Below, one piece after another: positions 25,548-37,249 of a DNA stretch of 64,000 nucleotides. The notes beneath the pieces were generated by a model that was not told the DNA's origin, searched no databases, and worked only from the letters and a program-made list of their open reading frames with translations. Both the position numbers and the translations under genes were made by a program. Numbering within the stretch: position 1 is the first letter of the stretch; the number at the start of each line of letters is the position of its first letter. The stretch covers positions 1,046,929 through 1,110,928 of the forward strand of contig JASSKH010000002.1 in NCBI GenBank assembly GCA_031763025.1, in the 5' to 3' direction. The DNA is from Macrocystis pyrifera. Its lineage: Eukaryota > Sar > Phaeophyceae > Laminariales > Laminariaceae.

Positions 25548-25750
25548 CAGGGAGCCGCAGCAATCAAATTATTTGTGGTACGAGTAGCATAGTCAGGTTC
25601 TCCCTGCTATTCGGTCTGGTACCTTGCTGTTCTGATTGCCGCCTCCGTCCTGCGTTCGACAACTATCTCCCATTCCCGGAGAGGATGCGTCAGACAATAC
25701 TAAACAAGCAAAGCAGGCTCGTCATCCACCCACGCCAAAAGACTCCTTTC
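25548..25750 (+). repeat. Dispersed repeat R2, left inner arm
   Basis: GCCGCAGCA, GTGGTACGAGTAGCATAG, TTCTCCCTGCTATTCGG, GAGGATGCGTCAGACAATAC and CTCGTCATCCACCCACGC follow in order. The mirrored copy is 41,300-41,505. Confidence 0.75.
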
Positions 25751-26205
25751 GTAAAAACGTCAAGAAGGAAAAGTCGAAACACAACCCATCCCCACACATA
25801 GCGTCCACCTGCTCTCGGGCACTCAGCCATTCTTCCCTCTGCATTCATCCCCAACCCCGCGCACCTTTGTCTCGCCCAGAGGCACGCTTGCTGCAGTCGT
25901 GGAAGTACAAGTGAATTCCACCAAGAAAAATGTTCATCCACGTGCAGGAACCAGAGGAACGGATCTCCGCAAAAGATTTTGTATAATGCAGAGGCGTTCT
26001 GAAAAAATTTGAAAATGTGACCAAAATCGGGTACGAGTATAACAACCGCGATAACTTTAACTTTGTGGCTGATAGAGGTATGATACGCAGAACATTCTCG
26101 GAAGAATGAGAGAATGTGAGTTTTGTACGTACGTAAGAAGTTCAAGCCAATCAGATGACTGCGGTGATTCATGGTAGCATGAATCCTAGCCCTTGGGAAA
26201 CACAC
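25690..26205 (-). CDS. Unidentified 171-codon open frame
   Basis: Long for this composition, with hydrophobic and aromatic stretches (KVIAVVILVPDFGHIFKFF, FLWFLHVDEHFSWW). No domain was recognised. Its 5' end overlaps the duplicated repeat F and its 3' end overlaps repeat R2. It crosses the inner edge of the palindrome arm, which argues against a conserved gene. Probably chance or a repeat-derived frame. Confidence 0.15.
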   Translation of the reverse strand: MCFPRARIHATMNHRSHLIGLNFLRTYKTHILSFFRECSAYHTSISHKVKVIAVVILVPDFGHIFKFFQNASALYKIFCGDPFLWFLHVDEHFSWWNSLVLPRLQQACLWARQRCAGLGMNAEGRMAECPRAGGRYVWGWVVFRLFLLDVFTKGVFWRGWMTSLLCLFSIV

Positions 26206-26293
26206 CTTGTCTGGTACGTAGCCGCAACCTACACGTATCAGCGCAGTGATGCGGAGGCAGAGCTACAGGTCCAAGGTGTGAGACTAGTTTGAG
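26087..26293 (+). repeat. Repeat F, copy 1
   Basis: A 207-base unit that recurs at 32,463-32,669 with only two differences seen. It starts GCAGAACATTCTCGG and ends AGGTGTGAGACTAGTTTGAG. A short tandem duplication of its tail follows up to about 26,346. Confidence 0.93.
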
Positions 26294-27464
26294 ACTAGTT
26301 TGAGGGTCCAAGGTGTGAGAGGTCTAAGGTGTGAGACTAGTTTGAGTTTTTGGTGCGTGTTGTGAGTCGGCAGGTTGCGCAGCTGTGGCCGAGAAGCCTC
26401 CGCCATGGTGCCTGCAAAGGAGGTGAGCCAGCGCTCTGCTGCACTCCGTGGGCCGACGACCGATTTCTCTCGTCGTTTGTGTAATCGCATGCCAGCCTTT
26501 GATCTCAGCATACACTATTGCTCCTGTACTTATTGTTATTGGTCGCACACGAATAGTGGTGCGAAGTGTGCATGATAAATACCTGTGGTACTGGTACCAT
26601 TGTCCACGATACGCGATGCTGCTCGCGATCACTCTGCTGCTGCTGTGGTCGAGATTCGTGATGCATCCGTACCCGCAACCTTTGATCGGACAAATATCGA
26701 TACTGCTGTATTTGATGCCAGGTGATGCGCAATTCTCCTCGAGTATATCTCGTGCTCCAAGTGGGAATGTTGAAAGTATTTACTGTTGTAGTACTGTGAG
26801 TACTCGCAGCATGAGAGTGCTAACGTGTCAGTTGGCCAGTACTGTCAGTATCCGCATATACAGACAGCAGAACTCCATCAACCCACACTATTAATACTGC
26901 GATTATATACTGGAAATGGGGAAATTGCCCTCAATACCCAACACAAGAAATACTTGGAATACAGTACTCATACGTACTCGTACTGCTGTACTCGTACAGG
27001 CGCATCCACATCTCCAAACGTCGAAATACGGCCGAAATACTGCGAGACTGGCAGTAGGAGGTATGAGCAGCAGTATCGGACCTGACCTGACAACGAACCA
27101 GTATCCGCAGTATCGAACCCCGACCTACTCCATTCAAGTACAGGCAGTATCCACCGCACTAAAGAAAAAAAAAAAAAAAAAAAAAAAAACGATACGACGG
27201 AAGAGTAGTACTCGGCATTATGAACAGCAGTATCGAACCCTGAGAATTCTCTAACCCGCTGGTACGCAAGTAGCTGGGGTATTAGACTGAGTACTCGTAC
27301 GGCAGTAGTATTGATGACTTACCCGCGGAACGACCCGAAATCGGTTGTGTTATTTTATTTTTTGTTAAAATTGTCCTGTTGACCCGGGCAGCATCCAGGG
27401 GAGCCGCTGGCCTATATCTTTGACAAGGAATCACATATAGAATATGCGCGCTCGATTTATCACA
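26294..27464. other. Gene-free stretch with short simple repeats
   Basis: Holds repeated AGACTAGTTTGAG tails, many CAGTAT/GTACTCGTAC-like words, and a run of about 25 A at 27,164-27,189. Open frames up to 148 codons show no recognisable motif. Confidence 0.6.
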
Positions 27465-27650
27465 ATACTTGTAAAATTCGGTTTAAAATGGAATATAGAC
27501 GAGACGTATTACGCAGCTTGCAAAGTTGAGTATCAACTATTTAATCAGTCGAACTCACAGCTGACGTATTTCAATACAAAGTTGAGTATCAACTATTTAA
27601 TCAGTCGAACTCACAGCTGACGTATTTCAATATATTTAATCAGTCGAACT
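27465..27650 (+). repeat. Dispersed repeat R4, copy 2 with internal duplication
   Basis: The block CAAAGTTGAGTATCAACTAT to CAGCTGACGTATTTCAATA is present twice in tandem (about 27,521-27,576 and 27,577-27,632), followed by a third partial copy. It leads directly into the satellite array. Confidence 0.8.
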
Positions 27651-27654
27651 CACG

Positions 27655-30600
27655 GTGTGCTGTCGCAGTGTGTGCGCCTGCTTCAGCGAAGCAGGTGTCG
27701 TATCAAAATTTATTTCCTTGTCCATGTTTCGTGGTGCTATTGCAGTGCGTACGTCTGTTTCAGCGAAGCAGGTGTCACTCTTTCGCTCCCCGTCCATGTT
27801 TCGTGTGCCGTTCATCTGGGGAAGCATGTGTCACAAGTTGGACAGTGTGATGATGCCGCATGTGCATTTGCGTCAGCGCTACGCGCCCATGTTTCGTGTG
27901 CGTTTGTCGTTCATCCGGGGGAGCGTGTGCCACAACTTGGACCGTGTGCTATTGCAGTGCGTACGTCTGTTTCAGCGAAGCAGGTGTCACTCTTTGGCTC
28001 CCCGTCCGTGTTTCGTGTGCCGTTCATCCGGGAATCCGGGGAAGCGTGTGCCACAGGTTGGACCGTGTGCTATTGCAGTGCGTACGTCTGTTTCAGCGAA
28101 GCAGGTGTCACTCTTTGGCTCCCCGTCCGTATTTCGTGTGCCGTTCATCCGGGGAAGCGTGTGCCACAAGTTGGACCGTGTGCTATCGCAGTGCGTACGT
28201 CTGTTTCAGCGAAGCAGGTGTCACTCTTTGGCTCCCCGTCCGTTTCGTGTGCCGTTCATCCGGGGAGGCGTGCGCCACAAGGTGGACCGTGTGCTATTGC
28301 AGTGCGTACGTCTGTTTCAGCGAAGCAGGTGTCACTCTTTGGCACCCCGTCCGTGTTTCGTGTGCTGTTCATCCGGGAATCCGGGGAAGCGTGTGCCACA
28401 AGGTGGACCGTGTGCTATTGCAGTGCGTACGTCTGTTTCAGCGAAGCAGGTGTCACTCTTTGGCTCCCCGTCCGTGTTTCGTGTGCCGTTTATCCGGGGA
28501 AGCGTGTGCCACAAGTTGGACCGTGTGCTATTGCAGTGCGTACGTCTGTTTCAGCGAAGCAGGTGTCATTCTTTGGCTCCCCGTCCGCGTTTCGTGTGCC
28601 GTTCATCCGGGAATCCGGGGGAGCGTGTGCCACAAGTAGGACCGTGTGCTATTGCAGTGCGTACGTCTGTTTCAGCGAAGCAGGTGTCACTCTTTGGCTC
28701 CCCGTCCGCGTTTCGTGTGCCGTTCATCCGGGAATCCGGGGGAGCGTGTGCCACAGGTAGGACCGTGTGCTATTGCAGTGCGTACGTCTGTTTCAGCGAA
28801 GCAGGTGTCACTCTTTGGCTCCCCGTCCGTGCTTCGTGTGCCGTTCATTCGGGGAGGCGTGTGCCGCATGTTGGACCGTGTGCTATTTCAGTGGGTACGT
28901 CTGTTTCAGCGAAGCAGGTGTCACTCTTTGGCTCCCCGTCCGTGTTTCGTGTGCCGTTTATCCGGGGAAGCGTGTGCCACAAGTTGGACCGTGTGCTATT
29001 GCAGTGCGTACGTCTGTTTCAGCGAAGCAGGTGTCATTCTTTGGCTCCCCGTCCGCGTTTCGTGTGCCGTTCATCCGGGAATCCGGGGGAGCGTGTGCCA
29101 CAAGTAGGACCGTGTGCTATTGCAGTGCGTACGTCTGTTTCAGCGAAGCAGGTGTCACTCTTTGGCTCCCCGTCCGCGTTTCGTGTGCCGTTCATCCGGG
29201 AATCCGGGGGAGCGTGTGCCACAGGTAGGACCGTGTGCTATTGCAGTGCGTACGTCTGTTTCAGCGAAGCAGGTGTCACTCTTTGGCTCCCCGTCCGTGC
29301 TTCGTGTGCCGTTCATTCGGGGAGGCGTGTGCCGCAAGTTGGACCGTGTGCTATTTCAGTGGGTACGTCTGTTTCAGCGAAGCAGGTGTCACTCTTTGGC
29401 TCCCCGTCCGTGTTTCGTGTGCCGTTTATCCGGGGAAGCGTGTGCCACAAGTTGGACCGTGTGCTATTGCAGTGCGTACGTCTGTTTCAGCGAAGCAGGT
29501 GTCATTCTTTGGCTCCCCGTCCGCGTTTCGTGTGCCGTTCATCCGGGAATCCGGGGGAGCGTGTGCCACAAGTAGGACCGTGTGCTATTGCAGTGCGTAC
29601 GTCTGTTTCAGCGAAGCAGGTGTCACTCTTTGGCTCCCCGTCCGCGTTTCGTGTGCCGTTCATCCGGGAATCCGGGGGAGCGTGTGCCACAGGTAGGACC
29701 GTGTGCTATTGCAGTGCGTACGTCTGTTTCAGCGAAGCAGGTGTCACTCTTTGGCTCCCCGTCCGTGCTTCGTGTGCCGTTCATTCGGGGAGGCGTGTGC
29801 CGCAAGTTGGACCGTGTGCTATTTCAGTGGGTACGCCTGTTTCAGCGAAGCAGGTGTCACTCTTTGGCTCCCCGTCCGTGTTTCGTGTGCCGTTTATCCG
29901 GGGGAGCGTGTGCCACAAGTTGGACCGTGTGCTATTGCAGTGCGTACGTCTGTTTCAGCGAAGCAGGTGTCACTCTTTGGCTCCCCGTCCGTGTTTCGTG
30001 CGCGGTTCATCCGGGAATCCGGGGAAGCGTGTGCCACAAGTTGGACCGTGTGCTGTTGCAGTGCGTACGTCTGTTTCAGCGAAGCAGGTGTCACTCTTTG
30101 GCTCCCCGTCCGTGCTTCGTGTGCCGTTCATCCGTGGAAGCATGTGTCACAAGTTGGACAGTGTGCTGATGCAGCATGTGCGTCTGCTCCTGCGCTACGC
30201 GTCCATGTTTCGTGTGCGTTTGTCGTTCATCCGGGGGAGCGGGTGCCACAAGTTGGACCGTGGGCTATGGTAGTGTGTACGTCTGTTTCAGCGAAGCAGG
30301 CGTCGCAACTCTTTGGCTCCCCCGTCCATGGTTCGCGTGCCGTTCATCCGGGGAAGTATGTGGCACAAGTTAGACTGTGTGCTTTTGCAGAATGAGCATC
30401 TGCTCCAGCGATACAGGTGTCGCGACTCGTCGGCTTCCTCGTGCATGTTTCGTTAGCTGTTCATCCGGGGGAAGGTTTTTTTTTCGATATGTTTGGTGAC
30501 CTCCGCGGGCACACCGCGTATCGCCGCCAAAGCGAATTTCGTCGGTTCTCGTTTCTTCGTCTGCGTACCACCCGTCCACAGGGGGGACGGTGTGCTGTCG

Positions 30601-31310
30601 CAGCGTGTGCGCCTGCTTCAGCGATGCAGGCGTCGCGTTTGTTGGCGCCCTCGTCCGTGTTTCATGTGGCGTTCATTCGCGGAAGCGTTTGCCACAGGTT
30701 GGACCGGGTGCTGTTGCAGTGTGTGGGTGTGCTTCAGCGCTGCATGTCAGATATTTGCAGATGCCGCACTTCGTCGGCTTCCTCGTGCATGTTTTGTTTG
30801 CCGTTCGTCCGGGGAAGCATGTGATACACGTTGGACTGTGTGCCGTTGCAGTGTGTGCAGTGTGTGCATCTGGTTCAGCGCCGCGCAGGCGTCGCAACTA
30901 GTCGGCTTCCTCGCGCATGTCCGTGTGCCGGTCACCTGGGGGGATTCTTCGCAACGCGTTTCGTGGTGTCCATGGGTACACCGCGTATCTCCGCCGCCGC
31001 GGATTTCATGGGTACCTGTTTCTTCTTATGCGTAACAGCCGCCTAGAAGGTGGGACGGTGTGCTGTTGTAGTGTGTGCGTCTGCTTCAGCGAAGCATGTG
31101 TCGCATCTTGGTGTTTCTTCGTGTGCTTAACACCCGTCCACAGGGGGAGGCAGTGTCCTGTTGCAGTGTGTGCATCTGCTTCAGCGAAGCAAGTGTCGCA
31201 ACTTGTTGACTTCGTCGCCCTTATTTCGTGTATCGTTCATCTGAGGAAGTATGAGCCACACGTTGGTTTGTGTGCTGTTGCAGTGCGTGTGCGCGGCACC
31301 CGTCCATGGG
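27655..31310 (+). repeat. Satellite array of about thirty 113/121-bp units
   Basis: Each unit contains CTGTTTCAGCGAAGCAGGTG, CTCCCCGTCC, TTTCGTGTGCCGTTCATCC and GTGTGCCACAAG. Units are 113 bases, or 121 when they carry an extra 8 bases (GGAATCCG). Units are homogeneous from about 27,950 to 30,120 and diverge beyond 30,200, where blocks with ACACCGCGTAT and CACCCGTCCACAGG are interposed. Near both ends of the homogeneous part (27,800-27,950 and 30,120-30,270) lies the same variant unit with GCTACGCG. The plus strand is free of stops for 872 codons (27,655-30,273), but the reading passes through every frame of the unit, so a protein is doubtful. Confidence 0.95.
28480..29884 (+). repeat. 468-bp higher-order repeat, three copies
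   Basis: Four monomers of 113, 121, 121 and 113 bases recur as a block with a 468-base period (for example the GTCATTCTTTGG variant monomer at 28,556, 29,024 and 29,492). The copies differ by very few bases, which points to recent block duplication. Confidence 0.92.
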
Positions 31311-31799
31311 CGGGGAAGGTGTGTTTTTTTCAGTCAGTCAGTGATTTTCTGTCCTGATCCGCGAGCATTCTTGGGCAATTTTTTTTCCCAGGTGGTTTTT
31401 TTCTTTTTTTTTTTTTTTCCACCTGGTTACTTTTTCCCCTTGTGTTCTGCGAGTTGGGCGGTTTATACCGTCCGTGTGCGACGGACTGATGTTGACCTTA
31501 ATCGCGAAACCGTTCAACTTGCAGCGCAGTGCAGCCCGCGTTGAGGTGTGGTTTCGTGAGTTGAAAGGTGACCTGCTTGGGAAAGGGGCAGTTTCTACGT
31601 GTGTTCGGGTGTGGGTTCGTTGCGCACCTTCGCACGTTCGCGTGTATGTCTTGTTACTACCTTTGTTTTTCCTCGCCGGACCCCTCGTTACGTGCTGCGT
31701 CTGCAGCGGCGGATGCTCTATGCGGACTCCGCTTCATCGGCCGATAACCTAGCGACGAGTGGTTGCGTTGGCGGGAGTGTGCGCACGAGTACGCTCGGC

Positions 31800-32177
31800 A
31801 CTCCCGAGGATTGGAGGCGCAACGAACTCGTCGAAAGGGGGAGCGGTACCAGAGGGGTTGCAGCCCGGCGGTTGATGGACGTGTTTCGCCACGGGGCGGG
31901 ACGCCATCTGGATAGCAAACGGAGTGGCCTAGGAGGGTCGTGACAATGGGATCCCGCCGGACCTGGGCGGGAGCGGGTTGATCCACCTAAGGTGTTGCAG
32001 CGTGAGGGCCGATGGGCGTCCGATGCGTACAAGGCGTATGTTCGCAGTCACGGAAAGGATGCCAGTTGGGTAGCGGACGTTATGGCCCACGAAGGGATGA
32101 GCGGTGGGATCCAGCCGGGCCAGGGCACTGAATGGGGGCGAGTTAATTCATTCTTAGGGGTGAATAGGCAGAAGTAA
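31800..32177 (+). pseudogene. Tyrosine-recombinase C-terminal fragment (DIRS/Crypton-like)
   Basis: Two frames together resemble the end of a transposon tyrosine recombinase. The first (to 31,943) has DVFRHGAGRHLDSKRSG, like the conserved Arg box. After a frame break the second (from about 31,965) has LQREGRWASDAYKAYVRSHG, like the GRWxSxAYxxY box with the catalytic Tyr. Such enzymes integrate DIRS, Ngaro and Crypton elements. A stop at 31,940 and the lack of an upstream catalytic region make it a remnant. The class cannot be settled without an RT domain. Confidence 0.6.
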
Positions 32178-32284
32178 ATAATGGTGAAGTGTGTTATCAC
32201 ATGCGTTCCCTACGAGATTGCAAGTGGGACGGGGAAGGGGTCGTAAGAATACATCAGTAAATAGGGTCAACTCCCATGTGTGAT

Positions 32285-32462
32285 GGAGGCTGGCGTCGAG
32301 AGTTCTGTGTCGCCAGTTGGGTTGGGAGTTGACTCGAGTATACGGATGTTAGCGCGGGGTTGCCGTTGGGGCAGCCCCGGGGGGGTCACCCCTTCTCCAA
32401 CCCCCCTTTCCGGGCGGGGGGTTGCGCATTAATATAATACAACTTCGAAAGCAAAGTGCAAA
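32285..32462 (+). repeat. Repeat E, copy 1
   Basis: 178 bases starting GGAGGCTGGCGTCGAGAG and ending ACTTCGAAAGCAAAGTGCAAA. Matches 39,510-39,687 with one difference seen. It lies about 100 bases after the recombinase fragment and may be a terminal repeat of that element. Confidence 0.92.
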
Positions 32463-32669
32463 GCAGAACATTCTCGGAAGAATGAGAGAATGTGAGTTTT
32501 GTACGTACGTAAGAAGTTCAAGCCAATCAGATGACTGCGGTGATTCATGGTAGCATGAATCGTAGCCCTTGGGAAACACACCTTGTCTGGTACGTAGCCG
32601 CAATCTACACGTATCAGCGCAGTGATGCGGAGGCAGAGCTACAGGTCCAAGGTGTGAGACTAGTTTGAG
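32463..32669 (+). repeat. Repeat F, copy 2
   Basis: Same 207 bases as 26,087-26,293 with two differences. Here it abuts repeat E directly. Confidence 0.93.
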
Positions 32670-32757
32670 TTCCCACCCACCCGCCCGTGCTTTTGAGGGA
32701 GTCAGTGGGGGGGAGTTCAATAGTCGCAGTAACGTTTGCGTTTGTTGCTGTATGTTA

Positions 32758-33213
32758 TGTTATGGTTTTAGACCGTTTCAGGAGTTACGACGACTTGCGT
32801 TTTTGTATCAGCAGGGGACGCGTCATTTACGGCCCCTCCCCCATTTGTGGATTGCCACTCTTTCTCGCTCCTCTTCGGCGGTCCTACGTGTTGCCTCGGT
32901 CATCGCTCTCGACCGGAGGCTCAAAGCAATCAGTTTACCATCTACATACCTGGGAGACCTTCTCCCTAGCGTCAGAAGCACGCTATACCCCTCTGGGACA
33001 CGTGCGAGCCCACGTCTCGACTCGGTTGGATCGTGGCCAGACTTGAGGTTGGTCTTATTATTTGTATATTTTAGGCATGTGTTGTAATCCTGTTCTATCC
33101 TGTATCTGAAGCGGACTGTCGACGGCTGATTTTTTTAAAATAGGCTCATGCCCGTGCTGCTTGCCTCATCCTGACCCAAGACCTCATGACCTATACGCTC
33201 CCGATCCATATCA
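32758..33213 (+). repeat. 5' LTR of element B
   Basis: Starts TGTTATGG and ends ATATCA, 456 bases. No difference from the 3' LTR was found by eye. A plus-strand frame within it is a by-product. Confidence 0.9.
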
Positions 33214-33231
33214 TGGTGTCCAATCCGAGAC
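33214..33231 (+). other. Primer binding site of element B
   Basis: TGGTGTCCAATCCGAGAC directly follows the 5' LTR. The TGG start pairs with a tRNA CCA end. The same 18 bases follow the 5' LTR of element A. The tRNA was not identified. Confidence 0.8.
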
Positions 33232-33734
33232 ACGCGCTTGCACGCACTGGGGATCGTTCTACGCATCCCACTCTGTTTTGTTTTTTATTTTTGTGCGGGA
33301 CCCTGAGATCTCTCTGGGTTTTATGCACACGAGGATACGTACAGCAGCAATACGTATAGCATGCGATACTTGCTGCTGTGCTGCTGTACTACAGCAGTAT
33401 TAAAATAGCAGTCCTGCTGTTTTGTTTTTTATTTTTTCGTTTTGCCTCGAATGTTTTCGCTTTGTTTTTCGGGGGAGGCAACGGACACACTCAGGAGCAT
33501 ATAATGCCCTGGCGTGTGTCTTATCTCTTGGTTCTAACGGCTACCCTATCCAGTTCTGTTTGCCCCTTTGCACTTTGAGGCTTTGTTGGGATGGCACAGG
33601 TGGGAGTCCAAAGCTTGCAGCACACTCGTTAGGCCCCACCCTTTTCTTTCCACCGGCAGCGATAAAAATGAATGAAAAGCAAAAGCCCGAACGTGATGTG
33701 ACCTGTGGTTTGTGCGGCCCCGAGTGTGCTCGCT

Positions 33735-34205
33735 TTAGTGACTCCCGGGCCGGGTATCCACTTGCCATCTGTCTGTCTGCGCGTCCGCTGCTGTCGCCGT
33801 ACGCCACTCGTCGCTATCGCGACGCGTGGCTCTGCATTGCTGCGAACGCGGCACTTGCTCCACTTTCTCTGCTGTGGGCACTACCCACAAGTGCCTGCAG
33901 CAGGATTCACGGAAGAGCGACAGTGACTCCCGGGCCGGGTATCCACTTGCCATCTGTCCGTCTGCGCGTCCGCTGCTGTCGCCGTACGCCACTCGTCGCT
34001 ATCGCGACGCGTGGCTCTGCATTGCTGCGAACGCGGCACTTGCTCCACTTTCTCTGCTGTGGGCACTACCCACAAGTGCCTGCAGCAGGATGCACGGAAG
34101 AGCAAACCGCGACGCGTGGCTCTGCATTGCTGCGAACGCGGCACTTGCTCCACTTTCTCTGCTGTGGGCACTACCCACAAGTGCCTGCAGCAGGATTCAC
34201 GGGGA
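33735..34205 (+). repeat. 185-bp tandem repeat in element B leader
   Basis: Two full units and a partial third, each with GCGACGCGTGGCTCTGCATT and GGCACTACCCACAAGTGCCT. The second motif is a palindromic stem (AGGCACTTGTGGG-type). The third unit lacks the GTGACTCCCGGGCC half. Confidence 0.85.
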
Positions 34206-34869
34206 GATACCTCTTGGTCTAAATGTACGATTATTTTTACAGAGTAGTTACTCTGTACCAGGTATGCATATATTTATGTTGTGCGAGCTACTATTAATAC
34301 TAGTGCTGTAGATCGAGGTCAGGTCTCGAAATGTTGGTTGGTTGCGTTCGACGTGAACATAGTATCAAAGATCCAGCTCGCACGACGTATCTTTTGGGTC
34401 GAGTTGTGACGTATCAATACGACAGAAAAATGACTACGATATCAAGATCCTACAGATATCTTGCTTTCCAGCGGTAAAAGTGACAAGTAGGAGCGACCTA
34501 CTTTGTCAAAGTTGTTGTCGTTGTTCTCACATTTAATTCATCGCCATAATAAAAAACAATGCAGTTCGTGGTCGCAGGACATGAGAATACCTGGGACCTC
34601 GGTAAGGCACTTGTTAATTATTACTCAAGTATACAGCAGTATAGACCCACCAATAAGAACCTGATGGAAACAAGAAGCTCACTGTTTCAAGGACGCCAAG
34701 AAATTGCATCGAGATGATGCGCTCCGCGGAAGTTACGTCTTCTTCAATAAATAGTATTATACCCGGTACCTGGTACCTGGTACGTGTTGTTTGTCGCTGT
34801 TGGTCCTGTTTGTTTTATTATGTATTTCCTCTTGTTTTCGCGCTATACCTTTATGCCCTCATCTGCCAT

Positions 34870-35290
34870 GGTGTCAGAAAGGAGAGATAGGCCAGTGCCT
34901 CGTGGAAAGCGAATGGTTTCGTCAACTAAGCTTACACGGGGTCTGCGCCTATCCTACCTATCTGGCATGCGTTTTGTTTTTATTGGAGATGGGTCTGTGC
35001 CTTGTGGGGACATAGTTATGGTCTTGAACCGAGCCTCCACAAGGTCTGTGCCTGTCCTCCTTGCACCTGTTGTTGAGATGGGTCTGTGCCTTGTGGGGAC
35101 ATGGCTATGGTCTTGAACCGAGCCTCCACAGGGTCTGTGCCTGTCCTACCTATACCTGTTTATTATTGTATAGGAGAGATAGGTCTGTGCCTCGTGGAAG
35201 TGGTGCCGTGTCTTTACCCGTCGCGGGAGACAGAAACGAACTTCCACGAGGTCTGCGCCTGTCCTACTTACACGGTCTGTTAGTATGCTC
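34870..35290 (+). repeat. Degenerate GTCTGTGCCT repeats in element B
   Basis: Repeated words GAGATRGGTCTGTGCC, CTTGTGGGGACAT, TTGAACCGAGCCTCCACA and GGTCTGTGCCTGTCCTACC alternate, with a period of about 100 bases. The GTGGAAG and CTTCCAC blocks can pair. Related words appear in A's leader array. Confidence 0.7.
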
Positions 35291-36170
35291 TCTACAATTG
35301 TACTTCTTTATTCAGGACAAAAATATTTTCCCTTTTTATTTGTAATTTTCAGGTGCACCTATCCATTTCGTGTGCCCGAAGACGGAGAATAAATAATTCT
35401 CTCTATTTCCAGTACGAAATAATTAAATTGAAATTGGGGTCAATTTAGTTTTATGCATTTCCCACCTGGATTATAATTACTTGTCGATTCGTTTATACAT
35501 TGTTGGTGTGTTATGCTGCTCTGCTGCTGGTTGCACTGATTTCCGCGTGTATCGGTGCTGATATTCGCGCTTATCTCGTTATGCGGCTCTGCTGCTGGTT
35601 GCACTATTTTTCCCGCTTTCATCGGTACTGACATTTTCATCGTTTTTATGTTCCGTCATCGCAACATGTTTCTGCAACGACGGGCGAGCGGGAGTGGCGG
35701 CCGCATGCATTAATAATTTTCCTAATTCATCTTGTGGGTGCACGCATATTGTATGGGTTTGTCTCAGCTTGGGAGGACCGTTGTTGCTGTCTCCATTAGG
35801 CAGAGAGATAGCAACAAGGTCTCTGGAATACTGAAACGTTCGGCTAGTATACCCCGCCGCTTCCAGCATGCTGTGCGGGCAGCTAAAGATGAGCACTCTC
35901 GTATTACCGCGTATATTAATGTGCTTACCAGCTGTTAATTTGCCGACGTTCCCGCGTTCCACTGTTCGCGTTCTTTGTCTTATCTTGACATTCGCTTGCC
36001 ATGCCTGTCTTCATTTCGGCTGCTGTCGCCGTACGCCACTCGTCGATGGCGCGACGCGTGACTCTGCGTCGCTGCGAACGCGGCATCTCTTGTTTTATGC
36101 TCTGTGTTTGTTTTTTTTTTCGTTTGTGTGTCTGTTTGACTATTTGTCCATTCCTCGGATAGAGAGTGGA

Positions 36171-36653
36171 TGTCCAGAGTGGTTGGGGTCTGCGCCTATT
36201 GGGACCGTTGTTGCTGCCTCCCATGCTGAAGGGAGACGGCAACCAGGCCCCTCTAGGTCTGTGCCTTAGCCACGGGGCTTTTACCTGTTTGTCGTTTAGT
36301 TTTGTGTCGTTCGTCCGTTTGTTTCTTTGGATGTCCAGAGTGGTTGGGGTCTGCGCCTATTGGGACCGTTGTTGCTGCCTCCCATGCTGAAGGGAGACGG
36401 CAACCAGGCCCCTCTAGGTCTGTACCTTAGCCATGGGGCTTTTACCTGTTTGTCGTTTAATTTTGTGTCGTTTATCCGTTTGTTTCTTTGGATGTCCAGA
36501 GTGGTTGGGGTCTGCGCCTATTGGGACCGTTGTTGCTGCCTCCCATGCTGAAGGGAGACGGCAACCAGGCCCCTCTAGGTCTGTGCCTTAGCCACGGGGC
36601 TTTTACCTGTTTGTCGTTTAGTTTGGTGTCGTTCGTCCGTTTGTTTCTTTGAT
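36171..36653 (+). repeat. 161-bp tandem repeat (3 units) with stem-loop in element B
   Basis: Unit starts at 36,171, 36,332 and 36,493. Each unit holds GTTGCTGCCTCCC and GGGAGACGGCAAC separated by ATGCTGAA, which gives a 13-base stem with one wobble and one mismatch and an 8-base loop. The equivalent stem-loop is repeated in A at 50,575-51,208. Confidence 0.9.
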
Positions 36654-37249
36654 CCTCTGTTTGTTCTTGTTTGTTCTATTCGCTTTTATTGTTTGTTTGG
36701 TTGTTTGTTTTGCTTGTGTATTTGTTTCTTGCTAACCCGCTTGCCCGTGCACCCGCTCGCACTGACTGTGACTTTTACTGACGCCCGCACTCCGTCGCAT
36801 GTGTCCCGCAGTTTGATGCCGTCCCGTGTGCGCTGTGCGTGCGTGTCCATCGTGGTTATTTTAGTTCCTTATCACTACGTTATTTTCTGTTCATTGTTTG
36901 GCGGGTGAAGGACACATCAAGGAAACTATTGCCCTGATATGTGTGTTATAGCCTGGACCTGACCGTTAGGCTCGCCAGTTGCCTGGACCTGACTGTCAGG
37001 TTCTCAAGTTCTCTTTGTTTCTCCCGTTCGCGTCCTTTTTCGTTTCCACTCTCGTTGATGGGGGGAGGGCGACGCGTTCGTCGGAAGCCTGCAACGGCAT
37101 GAAGTCACCGAGATCAACCAAGTGGCTCAAATGTCACCAACCCGGTATCCTTCACGCGAAGGCACCGGAACGATACCCATCTGGGTCAGCCTTGCCCCTG
37201 TTTCCGTTAGGCAGTAGGTGTCGCTCTATGAAAATACTTTAATGGCGAT

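Noticed and set aside
27655-30273. 872-codon open frame
   Set aside because: The reading passes through all frames of a 113/121-base satellite, so the peptide changes frame from unit to unit. Kept as a finding on the repeat, not as a gene.
27655-31310. Regularly spaced repeats as a possible CRISPR array
   Set aside because: Units are 113-121 bases with no unique spacers, and the context is eukaryotic.
32687-33087. Open frames in the LTRs (also 38,567-38,958, 44,191-44,603, 53,100-53,518)
   Set aside because: They lie in LTR sequence and repeat because the LTRs repeat. No domain recognised.
33422-34311. 266- and 161-codon frames in element B
   Set aside because: Produced by the 185-base leader repeat. 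No protein family recognised.
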